Assembly: GCA_019358985.1 (NCBI GenBank)
Contig: JAHHIJ010000011.1
Span: forward strand, 1-64,000
Reading direction: 5' to 3'
Source: Tolypothrix brevis GSE-NOS-MK-07-07A
Lineage (GTDB): Bacteria > Cyanobacteriota > Cyanobacteriia > Cyanobacteriales > Nostocaceae
DNA length: 64,000 bases
The translations under genes were made by a program, and so were the position numbers. Positions 50,722 through 59,591 of this stretch are shown piece by piece. A model generated the notes under the pieces. The model searched no databases. It had not been told where the DNA came from and saw only the letters and a list, made by a program, of their open reading frames with translations. Positions within the stretch are counted from its first letter, which is position 1. Each line of letters starts with the position of its first letter.

Positions 50722-50907
50722 GTTCCCAATAACCGATTAATCGAAAATCGTTACGGCAGTAAAAGCATTGAAGCGATCGCTCTGACGGGTTATGCTGGAG
50801 AAAGCGATCGTGATCGAGCATTTGCCGCAGGTTTTCAAAAGCACCTCGCAAAGCCAGTAAAACCGTCGGAATTACTAGTAGTCTGTCAAGAACTAATTGA
50901 CGAATAA
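50722..50907 (+). pseudogene. C-terminal fragment of a response-regulator receiver domain
   Basis: Reading to TAA 50905 gives IEAIALTGYAGESDRDRAFA, AGFQKHLAKPVKPSELLVV, the last third of a REC domain including the conserved lysine of AKPVKP. The N-terminal two thirds with the phospho-aspartate is missing and no start codon precedes it. A remnant of a hybrid kinase or response regulator. A GTAGAGACGGCGATTTATCGC palindrome follows at about 50921-50942. Confidence 0.8.
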
Positions 50908-51052
50908 ATTTTCTGTAGAGACGGCGATTTATCGCGTCTCTCTAACCGTCATAATGAATTTGACAGACCACTAGCTTTGATTATAGATTTGCTTGAGTAA
51001 TGGGGAATGGGGAAAAATTTCTCTCTTTCTCTAAGTTAACAGTGGGGAAATT

Positions 51053-51493
51053 GTGCCACAAGAAATTAAAACGTATCAAATTGTGCTAGATACCAATGTC
51101 CTATTTGCAGGTTTGCGCTCCCAACGTGGCGCATCCTATAAACTATTAACTATACTCAATGATATCCGTTGGCAATTAAATATTTCTACCGCGCTATTAT
51201 TCGAGTATGAAGAAATCCTTAAACGACAACAAGCGCAGCTAGGCTTAAGTTTAGAAGATATTGACAATGTAATTGAAGCTATTTGTAGTATCGCGAATAA
51301 ACGTAGTATTTTCTATCTGTGGCGACCAATATTAAACGACCCAGATGATGATTTTTTGTTAGATTTAGCAGTAGAATCTCAAGCCGATTATATCATTACT
51401 TACAATCAAAAAGATTTACAACCCGCCAATAAATTTGGTATCAAAGTAGTAACACCCAAACAGTTCTTACAAGAAATGGGAGAAATAGAATGA
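51053..51493 (+). CDS. PIN-domain toxin of a toxin-antitoxin pair
   Basis: The 146-residue protein (GTG start) has the PIN fold acidic residues: D13 in VLDTNVLF, E around FEYEEIL, and DPDDDFLLDLA followed by ADYIITYNQKDL. PIN toxins are magnesium-dependent RNases. The antitoxin gene overlaps its 3' end by 4 bp (ATGA). Usually the antitoxin comes first, so the toxin-first order is a little unusual but is common in the PIN_3 type. Transcribed just before tmk. Confidence 0.88.
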   Translation: MPQEIKTYQIVLDTNVLFAGLRSQRGASYKLLTILNDIRWQLNISTALLFEYEEILKRQQAQLGLSLEDIDNVIEAICSIANKRSIFYLWRPILNDPDDDFLLDLAVESQADYIITYNQKDLQPANKFGIKVVTPKQFLQEMGEIE

Positions 51494-51729
51494 CTAACTT
51501 AAACGTACAAATTCCTGAGTCTTTGTACAAACAAATAAAAGCCCTAGCCACTAAAGAAAATGTGCCAATTGAACAACTTGTAGCAATTGCTTTATCTGCA
51601 CAAGTCTCAGCATGGACGACCAAAGATTATTTAGAAGAGAAGGGATTACGCGGTAGTTGGCAAAAGTTTCAACAAGTTTTAAAGAAAGTTCCTGACGTAG
51701 AACCCGAAGATGACGATAAACTTGATTAA
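51490..51729 (+). CDS. antitoxin of the PIN pair
   Basis: The 79-residue protein begins with LNVQIPESLYKQIKALATKE, an RHH-type DNA-binding segment, followed by an acidic tail KKVPDVEPEDDDKLD that likely wraps the toxin. ATG overlaps the toxin stop as ATGA. It would repress the operon and neutralise the PIN RNase. Confidence 0.85.
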   Translation: MTNLNVQIPESLYKQIKALATKENVPIEQLVAIALSAQVSAWTTKDYLEEKGLRGSWQKFQQVLKKVPDVEPEDDDKLD

Positions 51730-51787
51730 TGATTTAGATAAAAAGCTGAAATCTGCAAAACTCATCCTCAAATGAAATTATCAAAGC

Positions 51788-52444
51788 ATGAATGGTAAAT
51801 TAATCGTATTTGAAGGGGTAGAAGGTTGTGGCAAAACTAGCCAAATCCAACTTTGTCAAGAGTGGTTAAAAAGTCTAGGTGTTTCAGTTGTGGTGACTAG
51901 GGAACCTGGGGGAACTCCTTTAGGCTTGGATTTGCGACGCTTGTTGTTAGAAGTAGAGAATAAGAAAATAGCAGATACAACAGAATTATTATTGTATGCT
52001 GCTGATCGATCGCAACATGTTGAAGAAGAATTAAAACCGAATCTAGAAAAAGGTAATATTATCTTGTGCGATCGCTATACTGATTCGACTATCGCTTATC
52101 AAGGTTATGGTCGCGGTTTAGATATAAATTTAATAAATGTGCTTAATGCGATCGCAACAGGTGGTTTAGAAAGCGATTTAACTTTGTGGCTTGATGTCGA
52201 TATTGAAGTGGGACTAAGCCGCAAACGCGCTCATAGTCATATTGCTGATAGAATTGAACTGGAAGCGATCGCCTTTCATCGTCGCGTCCAAGAAGGATAC
52301 GCTCAATTGCAAGCATCCCAAGATAAAATTGTCCGCATAGATGCTAGCCTAAGTAAGGAAGCTGTGCAAAAGATGATTCAAACAACTTTAAGCGATAAGC
52401 TCAAGGCTTGGAATTATATCATATCCGCTGAATCAACACTATAA
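51788..52444 (+). CDS. tmk: thymidylate kinase
   Basis: TMK phosphorylates dTMP to dTDP. The 218 residues show the P-loop EGVEGCGKTSQ, the dTMP-binding TREPGGTPLGLDLR, and CDRYTDSTIAYQGYGRG. The LID arginine region follows at SRKRAHSHIADRIE. Length is normal. Directly upstream of holB on the same strand, an arrangement common in many bacteria. A GTAAAGACGTTCC-type repeat lies between them. Confidence 0.95.
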   Translation: MNGKLIVFEGVEGCGKTSQIQLCQEWLKSLGVSVVVTREPGGTPLGLDLRRLLLEVENKKIADTTELLLYAADRSQHVEEELKPNLEKGNIILCDRYTDSTIAYQGYGRGLDINLINVLNAIATGGLESDLTLWLDVDIEVGLSRKRAHSHIADRIELEAIAFHRRVQEGYAQLQASQDKIVRIDASLSKEAVQKMIQTTLSDKLKAWNYIISAESTL

Positions 52445-52460
52445 AAACATCGCAATCGTC

Positions 52461-52510
52461 GTAAAGACGTTCCATCTGGTCGTAAAGACGTTCCGGCGGA
52501 ACGTCTCTAC
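52461..52510. repeat. GTAAAGACGTTCC repeats between tmk and holB
   Basis: A partial direct repeat GTAAAGACGTTCC (52461 and 52482) leads into the palindrome TTCCGGCGGAACGTCTCTAC. This is another member of the dispersed palindrome family, placed inside the tmk-holB operon spacer. Confidence 0.75.
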
Positions 52511-52525
52511 AATATATTAATTATC

Positions 52526-53452
52526 ATGATTAATGACCCATTCGCGAAACTTATAGGACAACAGCAAGCAGTAGAATTACTGTCTCAAGCTGTGAAACAA
52601 AACCGAGTTGCACCGGCTTATTTATTTGTCGGTTCTGAGGGTGTGGGACGCAGTTTAGCAGCGCGGTGCTTTGCACAACTGCTGTTTTCTCATTCTGTAG
52701 AAACGAACCGTTTGCGTCAAGAAAATCATCCAGATTTATTCTGGGTGCAGCCAACTTACCAGTATCAAGGACAACGACTAACACCAGAAGAAGCCGCAGA
52801 GAAAAAACTGAAGCGGAAAGCACCGCCTATAATTAGGTTAGAGCAAATTCGGGAAGTTACGCAATTTCTGAGCCGTCCGCCGATACTTGCACCAAGAAAT
52901 GTGGTAGTTTTAGAGCAAGCAGAAACAATGGCGGAAGGTGCGGCAAACGCTTTGCTGAAGACTTTGGAAGAACCAGGACAAGCGACGCTGATTTTAATTG
53001 CACCTTCAGTTGAATCTGTGTTGCCAACTTTAGTTTCACGCTGTCAACGCATTCCTTTTTATCGTTTGGATGCAGTGTCTTTGGCTCAGGTTCTCAGGCA
53101 AACAGGGCATGAGGAAATTTTACAGCATGAGGCAGTGTTAAGTATAGCATCTGGGAGTCCGGGGGAAGCGATCGCATCTTTTGAGCAATTGCAAGTTATC
53201 CCGAATAAGTTACTCGAAGCTTTGACAATAGCCCCTAAAACTTACCGCGATGCTTTACAATTGGCGAAAGAAATTAATGATTTAGATACAGAAGCTCAAC
53301 TGTGGTTAATCGATTATTTGCAGCAGTCATATTGGCGAAAGTCGCATGAACAAAGTATTATTAACTTGTTAGAAAAAGCGCGTAAATATCTACTTTGTTA
53401 CGCTCAACCGCGCTTAGTTTGGGAATGTACTTTGATGGCAATGAAAAATTAA
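52526..53452 (+). CDS. holB: DNA polymerase III subunit delta prime
   Basis: The 308 residues form a clamp-loader delta-prime subunit: N-terminal FAKLIGQQQAVELLSQAVKQ, a degenerate P-loop VGSEGVGRSLAAR, MAEGAANALLKTLEEPG and the SRC motif in VSRCQRIPF. The zinc-finger cysteines of E. coli delta prime are not evident, as in other cyanobacterial homologues I recall. It helps load the beta clamp in DNA replication. Follows tmk. Confidence 0.93.
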   Translation: MINDPFAKLIGQQQAVELLSQAVKQNRVAPAYLFVGSEGVGRSLAARCFAQLLFSHSVETNRLRQENHPDLFWVQPTYQYQGQRLTPEEAAEKKLKRKAPPIIRLEQIREVTQFLSRPPILAPRNVVVLEQAETMAEGAANALLKTLEEPGQATLILIAPSVESVLPTLVSRCQRIPFYRLDAVSLAQVLRQTGHEEILQHEAVLSIASGSPGEAIASFEQLQVIPNKLLEALTIAPKTYRDALQLAKEINDLDTEAQLWLIDYLQQSYWRKSHEQSIINLLEKARKYLLCYAQPRLVWECTLMAMKN

Positions 53453-53489
53453 CACAAATACAAATAAGAGCGTCAGCGTGATTTGAAAA

Positions 53490-53545
53490 CTCGTAGTGAG
53501 CAGTTTACTGCTCAATTAAGCGTTGAAACACTTACTACGAATTTC
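53490..53545. repeat. CGTAGTGAGCAGTTTACTGCTC palindrome pair
   Basis: Between holB and the convergent GH65 gene. Contains an inverted repeat around AGCAGTTTACTGCT and AAGCGTTGAAACACTTACTACG. Belongs to the same family as 7858-7925 and 43577-43600. Confidence 0.65.
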
Positions 53546-53549
53546 ATCG

Positions 53550-56500
53550 CTATTTTCTCGCAACATTATCCAATTTGGCGCGGATATCTGACCAGTTGGC
53601 ACCAGCTAAACTTGGTAAAACAATGTGAGCAGCACCAACTCGCTCAACTGGTCCGAGTCCGATTGCCCACATACTTGCTGCTAAAGCTGCTTCAACACCT
53701 GCACCTGCATCTTCGACAACTACACATTGCGCTGGTTTAAGTCCTAATTGTTGTGCAGCGAAGAGAAATAAATCGGGTGCTGGTTTGGGTTTTTCGACAC
53801 TGTAACCGTCAGCGATGGCATCTATTTTACTCGCAATTCCCAATCGTTCGATAACTGGTCGAGCATTTTTACTTGCAGAACCTAAAGCTATTTTAATTCC
53901 CGCTTGTCGCAGTTCATCCAAAAAAGGCACAGTTCCAGGCAATAAATCCGCTGGGGAGATGTTTTCAATGGATTCTACATAGTAGCGGTTCTTACGCTCC
54001 ATCATCTGGTGTATTTCGGCTTCTAAATACTTTTTATGATTTCCGATTATCAGCAGCAACGATTCGCGACGCGACACACCCCGCAAAGCTTCGTTAGCTT
54101 CGCGGTTAAAGGGTAAACCTTCTTCATCTGCCAATTTCTGCCAAGCTAAATAGTGAAATTCTGCCGTATCGGTCAGCACACCATCTAAGTCAAAGATGAA
54201 TCCTCTGATGTCGAGATGGGGGGAGGGAGTGGAAGATGAGGGAGATGAGGAAGATGAGGAAGATGAGGAAGATATTGCTCCCTTATCTCCCTTATCTCCC
54301 TTATCCCCTTGTCCCCCACTCCCCGTGCCTCCTTGTCCCCGAATCGGCTCTAAGTCGAATTCGTGAGATTTTCCACGCCATTGAAGCTTAAATTTTAAGC
54401 GTGTCCAACCTGGGGGTAGGTGGGGGTTGGCTACGGGTTGATTATCGTGTAGTTGGATACCACCAAAGCCGAAAACTACGGCTTGCCAAACTCCACCAGC
54501 ACTAGCTCCATGAATTCCCTCAGCTGCGTTGCCGCGCACATCTTCTAAATCTACCATTGCTGCTTGCATAAATCTTTCGTAAGCTTCGGCTGTTTTGCCT
54601 AAGTCTGAGGCTAAGATACCGTGAATGGCAGGACCAAGGGATGAACCATAAGTAATGTCTGTGCGAGGTGCGTAGTAATCCCAGTTTTTCTCTAAATTTT
54701 CTTGGTTGTAGGGAAATTCCTGTGATTGCCGCATTAAATAAAGGAGCATTAACACATCTGGCTGTTTGAGGACTTGCCGTTTATTGGCGCCTTCGATGGT
54801 TAAAATACCTTGCATGGAGCGAGTGCGCGGTTCGTATTCTTGCAAGTTAATATCTTCTAACTTGAAAAATCCTTCGCATTGCTCGATTAACTTGGTTGCT
54901 GGGTCGTAGGGAATCCAGATATTTGTAATGATATCTTGCCAGCGCGATCGCCTGCCTGGAGTTAATTTTAATTTATCTTCTAATTCAGTGGCGCGATCGC
55001 TGTTATTTTGACGTAGCCAATCTTGAACTATAATGGCTTTTTGCAAATGCCATTGTACCATCCGATTGGTGAAGGCGTTGTTATGGACGAATTCATGATA
55101 TTCATCGGCGCCTATTACCCCGCGAATTTCGTATTTTTCATCCTTTGTGTTGTACTCAACTCGGCTAGCCCAAAATATGGCGGTGTCTAAAATAATCTCG
55201 GCACCGTACTCTTCCATCCACTTGTCGTCACCTGTGGCTTGCCAATAATACCATACGGCGTAGGCGATATCTGCACTGATGTGAATTTCGCGATCGCGGC
55301 ACCAAATTCGCACGTCTTCACCGTAAGGATCGTTAGGTAATGCCCAACGTGGGGTAACTTCGTCACCAGTATCGGCACTTTCCCAAGCATACATGGCTCC
55401 TTTATAGCCGTCATGAGATGCTTTGCGTCTGGCTCCATTTAAGGTGTGGTAGCGGTAAGATAGCAAGTTACGGGCGATGTGCGGCTGGGTGTAAGTAAAA
55501 AAGGGCAGTAGAAAAATCTCCGTATCCCAAAATACATGACCGCGATAACCAAATCCTGAAAGTGTTTTCGCGGGGATACTCACTTTATCATCGTATCGAG
55601 GAGCGGCGATGAGCATCTGAAAGATATTGTACCGGACTGCGAGTTGCGCTCTACTATCTCCTTCAATTAAAATGTCATTTTGTTGCCAAACTTCATCCCA
55701 AGCTTTTTCGTGAGCATCGAGCAACTTGGAGTAAGAAGGCAATTGAGCAAGTTTTTCTTGAGCTGCTGCGATGGGATGCGCTACTTCTCGCGAGGTAAAA
55801 ACTGTAACTATCTTTTCTAAAGTGACTGTCTGTTGGGCGATGGCGTGGAATTTGGTATTTAAGGTAGGATAACCAGGTGCGCTGGTAACAACCATAGAGG
55901 CATCTGCCCCTGATAGTGTCATCCGCGCTGCGAGACTGATTTCGATGCGGGAGTTGCGAGTGCGACGATACAACCAAATTCCGTTGTCTATGTTTCCTTG
56001 ATCGAGTGCTTCCCAATGGTTGAAGCCTTGATTTTCTGGATAGCCGTTAATGCTACCTTGAATTTCGATTAATCCATCGAAATCGACTGGGGTGATTTGG
56101 CAACGCTGGGCTAAGACATGTTGATCAGAATAACTAGCAAAGCGTTGAAAAGTCAAGTCTATGGTTTTTCCGCTGGGACTGCGCCAACGTATTGTCCGAC
56201 TAATAAGTCCATGACGCAAGTCAAGTTGGCGATCGTAACTTAATATTTCGCCTTGATCCAGACGAAAGCGTTCGCCATCAACAATTACTATCAGTGGTAG
56301 CCAGTCGGGGCAATTCACAAGTTCAGTGTAAACTACTGGCACACTGTCGTAAACACCGTGAATTAATGTAGCCGGTGATGCTTGTACATACCCTTCTTCA
56401 AAGGTGCCCCGTGTTCCTAAATAACCGTTGCCGATGGTGAAAACTGTTTCTCTGTGGGGAAACTTGTTAAAATCAACTTTGGTTTCGATTAATGTCCAGT

Positions 56501-56570
56501 CTGTATAAATAAAATCTGGGGAATTAACTGTTGTATCCATTACAACTGCCTTGGTTGAAGGACTATTCAA
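53550..56570 (-). CDS. GH65 disaccharide phosphorylase fused to beta-phosphoglucomutase
   Basis: The 1006-residue protein joins two enzymes. Residues about 18-745 are a GH65 phosphorylase (maltose, trehalose or kojibiose type) with the predicted catalytic acid E490 in GADEYHEF and KTLSGFGYRGHVFWDTE. Residues about 787-1006 are a HAD beta-phosphoglucomutase with D794 and D796 in FIFDLDGV. Together they would turn a disaccharide into glucose and glucose 6-phosphate. The linker (745-786) is low complexity: GDKGDKGDKG, then a serine run. Located 95 bp downstream of the sucrose synthase gene on the same strand. Confidence 0.92.
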   Translation of the reverse strand: MNSPSTKAVVMDTTVNSPDFIYTDWTLIETKVDFNKFPHRETVFTIGNGYLGTRGTFEEGYVQASPATLIHGVYDSVPVVYTELVNCPDWLPLIVIVDGERFRLDQGEILSYDRQLDLRHGLISRTIRWRSPSGKTIDLTFQRFASYSDQHVLAQRCQITPVDFDGLIEIQGSINGYPENQGFNHWEALDQGNIDNGIWLYRRTRNSRIEISLAARMTLSGADASMVVTSAPGYPTLNTKFHAIAQQTVTLEKIVTVFTSREVAHPIAAAQEKLAQLPSYSKLLDAHEKAWDEVWQQNDILIEGDSRAQLAVRYNIFQMLIAAPRYDDKVSIPAKTLSGFGYRGHVFWDTEIFLLPFFTYTQPHIARNLLSYRYHTLNGARRKASHDGYKGAMYAWESADTGDEVTPRWALPNDPYGEDVRIWCRDREIHISADIAYAVWYYWQATGDDKWMEEYGAEIILDTAIFWASRVEYNTKDEKYEIRGVIGADEYHEFVHNNAFTNRMVQWHLQKAIIVQDWLRQNNSDRATELEDKLKLTPGRRSRWQDIITNIWIPYDPATKLIEQCEGFFKLEDINLQEYEPRTRSMQGILTIEGANKRQVLKQPDVLMLLYLMRQSQEFPYNQENLEKNWDYYAPRTDITYGSSLGPAIHGILASDLGKTAEAYERFMQAAMVDLEDVRGNAAEGIHGASAGGVWQAVVFGFGGIQLHDNQPVANPHLPPGWTRLKFKLQWRGKSHEFDLEPIRGQGGTGSGGQGDKGDKGDKGAISSSSSSSSSSPSSSTPSPHLDIRGFIFDLDGVLTDTAEFHYLAWQKLADEEGLPFNREANEALRGVSRRESLLLIIGNHKKYLEAEIHQMMERKNRYYVESIENISPADLLPGTVPFLDELRQAGIKIALGSASKNARPVIERLGIASKIDAIADGYSVEKPKPAPDLFLFAAQQLGLKPAQCVVVEDAGAGVEAALAASMWAIGLGPVERVGAAHIVLPSLAGANWSDIRAKLDNVARK
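54213..54338 (-). repeat. in-frame tandem repeats encoding the GH65-PGM linker
   Basis: The coding DNA of the linker has GATAAGGGA-type repeats and TCATCTTCC-type repeats, resembling the intergenic repeat tracts of this genome. This suggests the fusion linker arose or expanded from short tandem repeats. Confidence 0.7.
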
Positions 56571-56665
56571 GAAATTATCAATAAAGAATTTAGGAGTCAG
56601 GAGTTGTAAAGACGCAAGGGTATCGCGTCTCTACTTTGCGCTTCCTGACTTCTTATTCAATTTGT

Positions 56666-59074
56666 TTACCGATGCATATGCTCGTCTAAGATTGCTTCGG
56701 CTCTAGGCTTATAAACTAAATGGAATAGAGTTTCCATGTAGCGAAGCAGGGATTCACGATTTTCACGGGATACAAAGTTCCAGAATGTATATATTTTAGC
56801 TAACAATAACAACTGATTGCTGTGTAAATGCCAGTTGTAGTTGTTACGAATTCGTTGGATGACCCATTCAGAGATATTATGCCAATATTCGGGATTAGTT
56901 TCGCATTGGTCAATAAAGTTCAAGATTCGGGCTGCTGTCCCCTCTAAGTCGGTAGGATTGATCTGAAATTCATTGTCGCGATCGCCGACAATTTCTGCGG
57001 CTCCGCCGAATTGAGTGGCGAATGTTGGTAAGCCAGAAATCATCGCTTCGAGAATTGTGAGTCCGAATGCTTCAAAGTGAGCAAAGTGGACAAAAATCCC
57101 TTGCCTATCAGCGATCGCTCTATAAGCTTCGGCGAGGTCAACGCTTTTAAGGCGCATTCCCAACCAGCGGATCTTCCCATTTAAATTATACTGCTTAATG
57201 ATCTCTTGGAGTTTTTCAATTTCTACGGCTTCTGCTTGGTTGGTGGTAGCGGAAGCATCTACGTTGCTGGTAAGGATGATCAAGTTACAACGCGCTTGTA
57301 ATTCCTGGCTTTTGCCAAAACATTCTGCCAAACCTGCGAGGTTTTTCACTGCTGTCATTGGAGCAACTGCAAGAATTATTCGTTTGTTTGGGTCATCTAA
57401 TTTACCAAATATGTGGGGATCTTCACGGTCAAATAATAGCTCTTTAACTCGTGCGATCGCGCTTTGATCTCGGTCTTCAACTTGGCTATAGGGAAAGAAT
57501 ATGTTCTCGTTTACTCCGGGTGCAACCATGTTAAATTTAGGACTAAACAAATCAAGTCCATTAATCACATGATACAGTTCCGGCATGGTAAAGCACTTGT
57601 AGGACTCATACTGTCCTATACTGTCGGGTGTGCCGACAATTTCTTGGTAGGATGAGGTGACGATAAAATCGGCAGCATTCATGCTAATGATATCGGCGGT
57701 ATATTGCGCGGAAAAATGATATTGTTTTTCTAAGTCTTGCCAATAAAGGTTGCTAAATAAATGTTTGGGCTTTTCTAAGGAGTGGGCAATGTGACAATGA
57801 GTGGCTTTCAGACGACGAGCGAGAAGGAAGGCTACTAAGTTGCCGTCGCTGTAGTTGCCAATAATTAGATTAGGGGTTCCGTTAAATTTAGTTAACAGTT
57901 CTTTTTCTGCGTCATTGGCAAATGTTTCTAAATAGGGCCAAATTTCATATTTAGAAATCCAGTTTTGAGTAACTTCGGGATTAAATTCACCGAAAGGAAC
58001 GCGCAAAATCCAGCCGTTTTCTGTTCCGGAAAGTTTTTCTACGCGCAAGTCGCACTGGGTTTCTTGGCAGTTGGGGATCAGACGGGTAAGAATAATAACT
58101 TGGGGTTTAATGTTTAGCAGGTCAAGTCCGGCAAGTTGAATTTCTGCTTGCAGTTTATTTTCTAAGCTGCGAGCTTGTTCTAAGACGTAAACGACTTGAC
58201 CCATTGTCTCTGGTCTTCCTAAAACGTCTTCTTGACCAACCCATCCGTGTATAGAAACGAGGACGACGCGAAAAATTGCGGGAATCCGGGAAACAAAGGC
58301 TTCGAGGATGGGTGGTTCTGGGTTTTCAAAGAGTCGTTCGAGGAGTTCGAGGGTTTCTTTGACGCGAGAAGCGGTGTTTCCCCAACCTGGTTCAAAGCCG
58401 ATTTGTTGAAATTCTAGGTGAAATTTGTCGTATGATTCGTCAGGTTGGCAGGAGCTAACTAATTTGATTCCTTCCTTGAGTTGTTGAGATAATTCCGAAC
58501 CTGAATGAATGCGATCGTTAATTAACAACGGGATGCCGTCATATTCGCGTTTTTGTAAAACATCATACAATACATCTAACCAATACTGGCGATCGGTTAA
58601 TACTTGATTGCATAAATAACGGTTGAGGAATGTTAGACCTTGACCAATGTTTCTCGGATCGCTGACATTTGGTGAACCTTCATAAAAGGGATGGGTATCT
58701 ATTTCTAGAATGTTTGCTTGGTAACGGTTAACGAAGCGATCGCGCACATCTAACAATGCTTTTGGCTCTTGAGACTCCAAAGTCATGTTTGCCTCAAGTC
58801 GCCAAATTTCTTGGCTAGCGATTTTCGGTCGGACAAGAAACCAAGTATTTTCGTCTTCGATAATTATTTCATGGGTGTAGTGAATTAACTTGCCCAAAGA
58901 GGAAGAATGGTAAAAATACGCAGGCTTCTGCGACTCTTGACAGTAGTCTGTAAATGCTGAAAGAATTTCATTTCTCAAGAAGTATCGCTTCCCTGAGATA
59001 TTTAATGCAAAGACCAACTGACGTAAAGCTGTTTTCTCATCACTGTTTAAAACAGCTTGAAATAGTTCATGCAT
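56666..59074 (-). CDS. susA: sucrose synthase
   Basis: Sucrose synthase reversibly converts sucrose and UDP or ADP to fructose and nucleotide-glucose. The 802 residues match the family length (about 806). The N-terminal regulatory part (about 1-250) is followed by the GT-B catalytic part: GNYSDGNLVAFLLARRLKAT, IIMNAADFIVTSSYQEIVGT-like ISMNAADFIVTSSYQEIVG, and the C-terminal E-x7-E motif in FEAFGLTILEAM. In heterocystous cyanobacteria SusA drives sucrose cleavage linked to carbon supply. The fused GH65-PGM gene follows 95 bp downstream, indicating a carbohydrate-use locus. Confidence 0.95.
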   Translation of the reverse strand: MHELFQAVLNSDEKTALRQLVFALNISGKRYFLRNEILSAFTDYCQESQKPAYFYHSSSLGKLIHYTHEIIIEDENTWFLVRPKIASQEIWRLEANMTLESQEPKALLDVRDRFVNRYQANILEIDTHPFYEGSPNVSDPRNIGQGLTFLNRYLCNQVLTDRQYWLDVLYDVLQKREYDGIPLLINDRIHSGSELSQQLKEGIKLVSSCQPDESYDKFHLEFQQIGFEPGWGNTASRVKETLELLERLFENPEPPILEAFVSRIPAIFRVVLVSIHGWVGQEDVLGRPETMGQVVYVLEQARSLENKLQAEIQLAGLDLLNIKPQVIILTRLIPNCQETQCDLRVEKLSGTENGWILRVPFGEFNPEVTQNWISKYEIWPYLETFANDAEKELLTKFNGTPNLIIGNYSDGNLVAFLLARRLKATHCHIAHSLEKPKHLFSNLYWQDLEKQYHFSAQYTADIISMNAADFIVTSSYQEIVGTPDSIGQYESYKCFTMPELYHVINGLDLFSPKFNMVAPGVNENIFFPYSQVEDRDQSAIARVKELLFDREDPHIFGKLDDPNKRIILAVAPMTAVKNLAGLAECFGKSQELQARCNLIILTSNVDASATTNQAEAVEIEKLQEIIKQYNLNGKIRWLGMRLKSVDLAEAYRAIADRQGIFVHFAHFEAFGLTILEAMISGLPTFATQFGGAAEIVGDRDNEFQINPTDLEGTAARILNFIDQCETNPEYWHNISEWVIQRIRNNYNWHLHSNQLLLLAKIYTFWNFVSRENRESLLRYMETLFHLVYKPRAEAILDEHMHR

Positions 59075-59591
59075 GGCGAATTCCTGAACCTAGCGGTTGT
59101 CAACTGAAGGATGAAGTGTGTTCGCATAGTCTAGGAGTGGAGCAGAAGGATAAAGGATGAAGTTAAGACCTTACACATGATTTATCTTTCATAGTTTTTC
59201 GTGTCAGATATAATTTCTTGTTTTCAGACTTTATCCTTCATACTTGATACTTCATTAGTACGGTTCCTCAGCTATTTGTTTGATTTTTATATTATAAATG
59301 AAAGTCAAAGCTTACCGCTTCTAGCTAAGGTATGAAACTGCTAAAATATATATTTTAGTTGCAATTATTGATTATTTCTTTACAAAAAGGTGAAGTTATA
59401 TTATGTCCTAATAATTAACATTAATAAAAATATCACAACCCTCGTAGAGACGTTCCGATGGAACGTCTAAACAACTGCAAGTACCGGACATGACATAATT
59501 TGAGATCCGATGATATCACCTAAAAAAAATCCCCCGTCAAATGGCGGGGGATTTTAATTATCTACCTACAACACTACTGATGAAAGCTGAA
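59075..59591. other. gene-free region upstream of susA and downstream of psaB
   Basis: Holds the susA promoter region (near 59080-59300), a GTAGAGACGTTCC palindrome (59444-59468) and the psaB terminator (59526-59555). No other gene is seen. Confidence 0.55.
59526..59555 (-). terminator. intrinsic terminator of psaB
   Basis: On the minus strand, AAAATCCCCCG pairs with CGGGGGATTTT around an 8-base loop, then a run of T follows (A-run at 59522-59529 on plus). The 11-bp stem with a GC core is a strong Rho-independent terminator. It lies 36 bp after the psaB stop. Confidence 0.93.
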
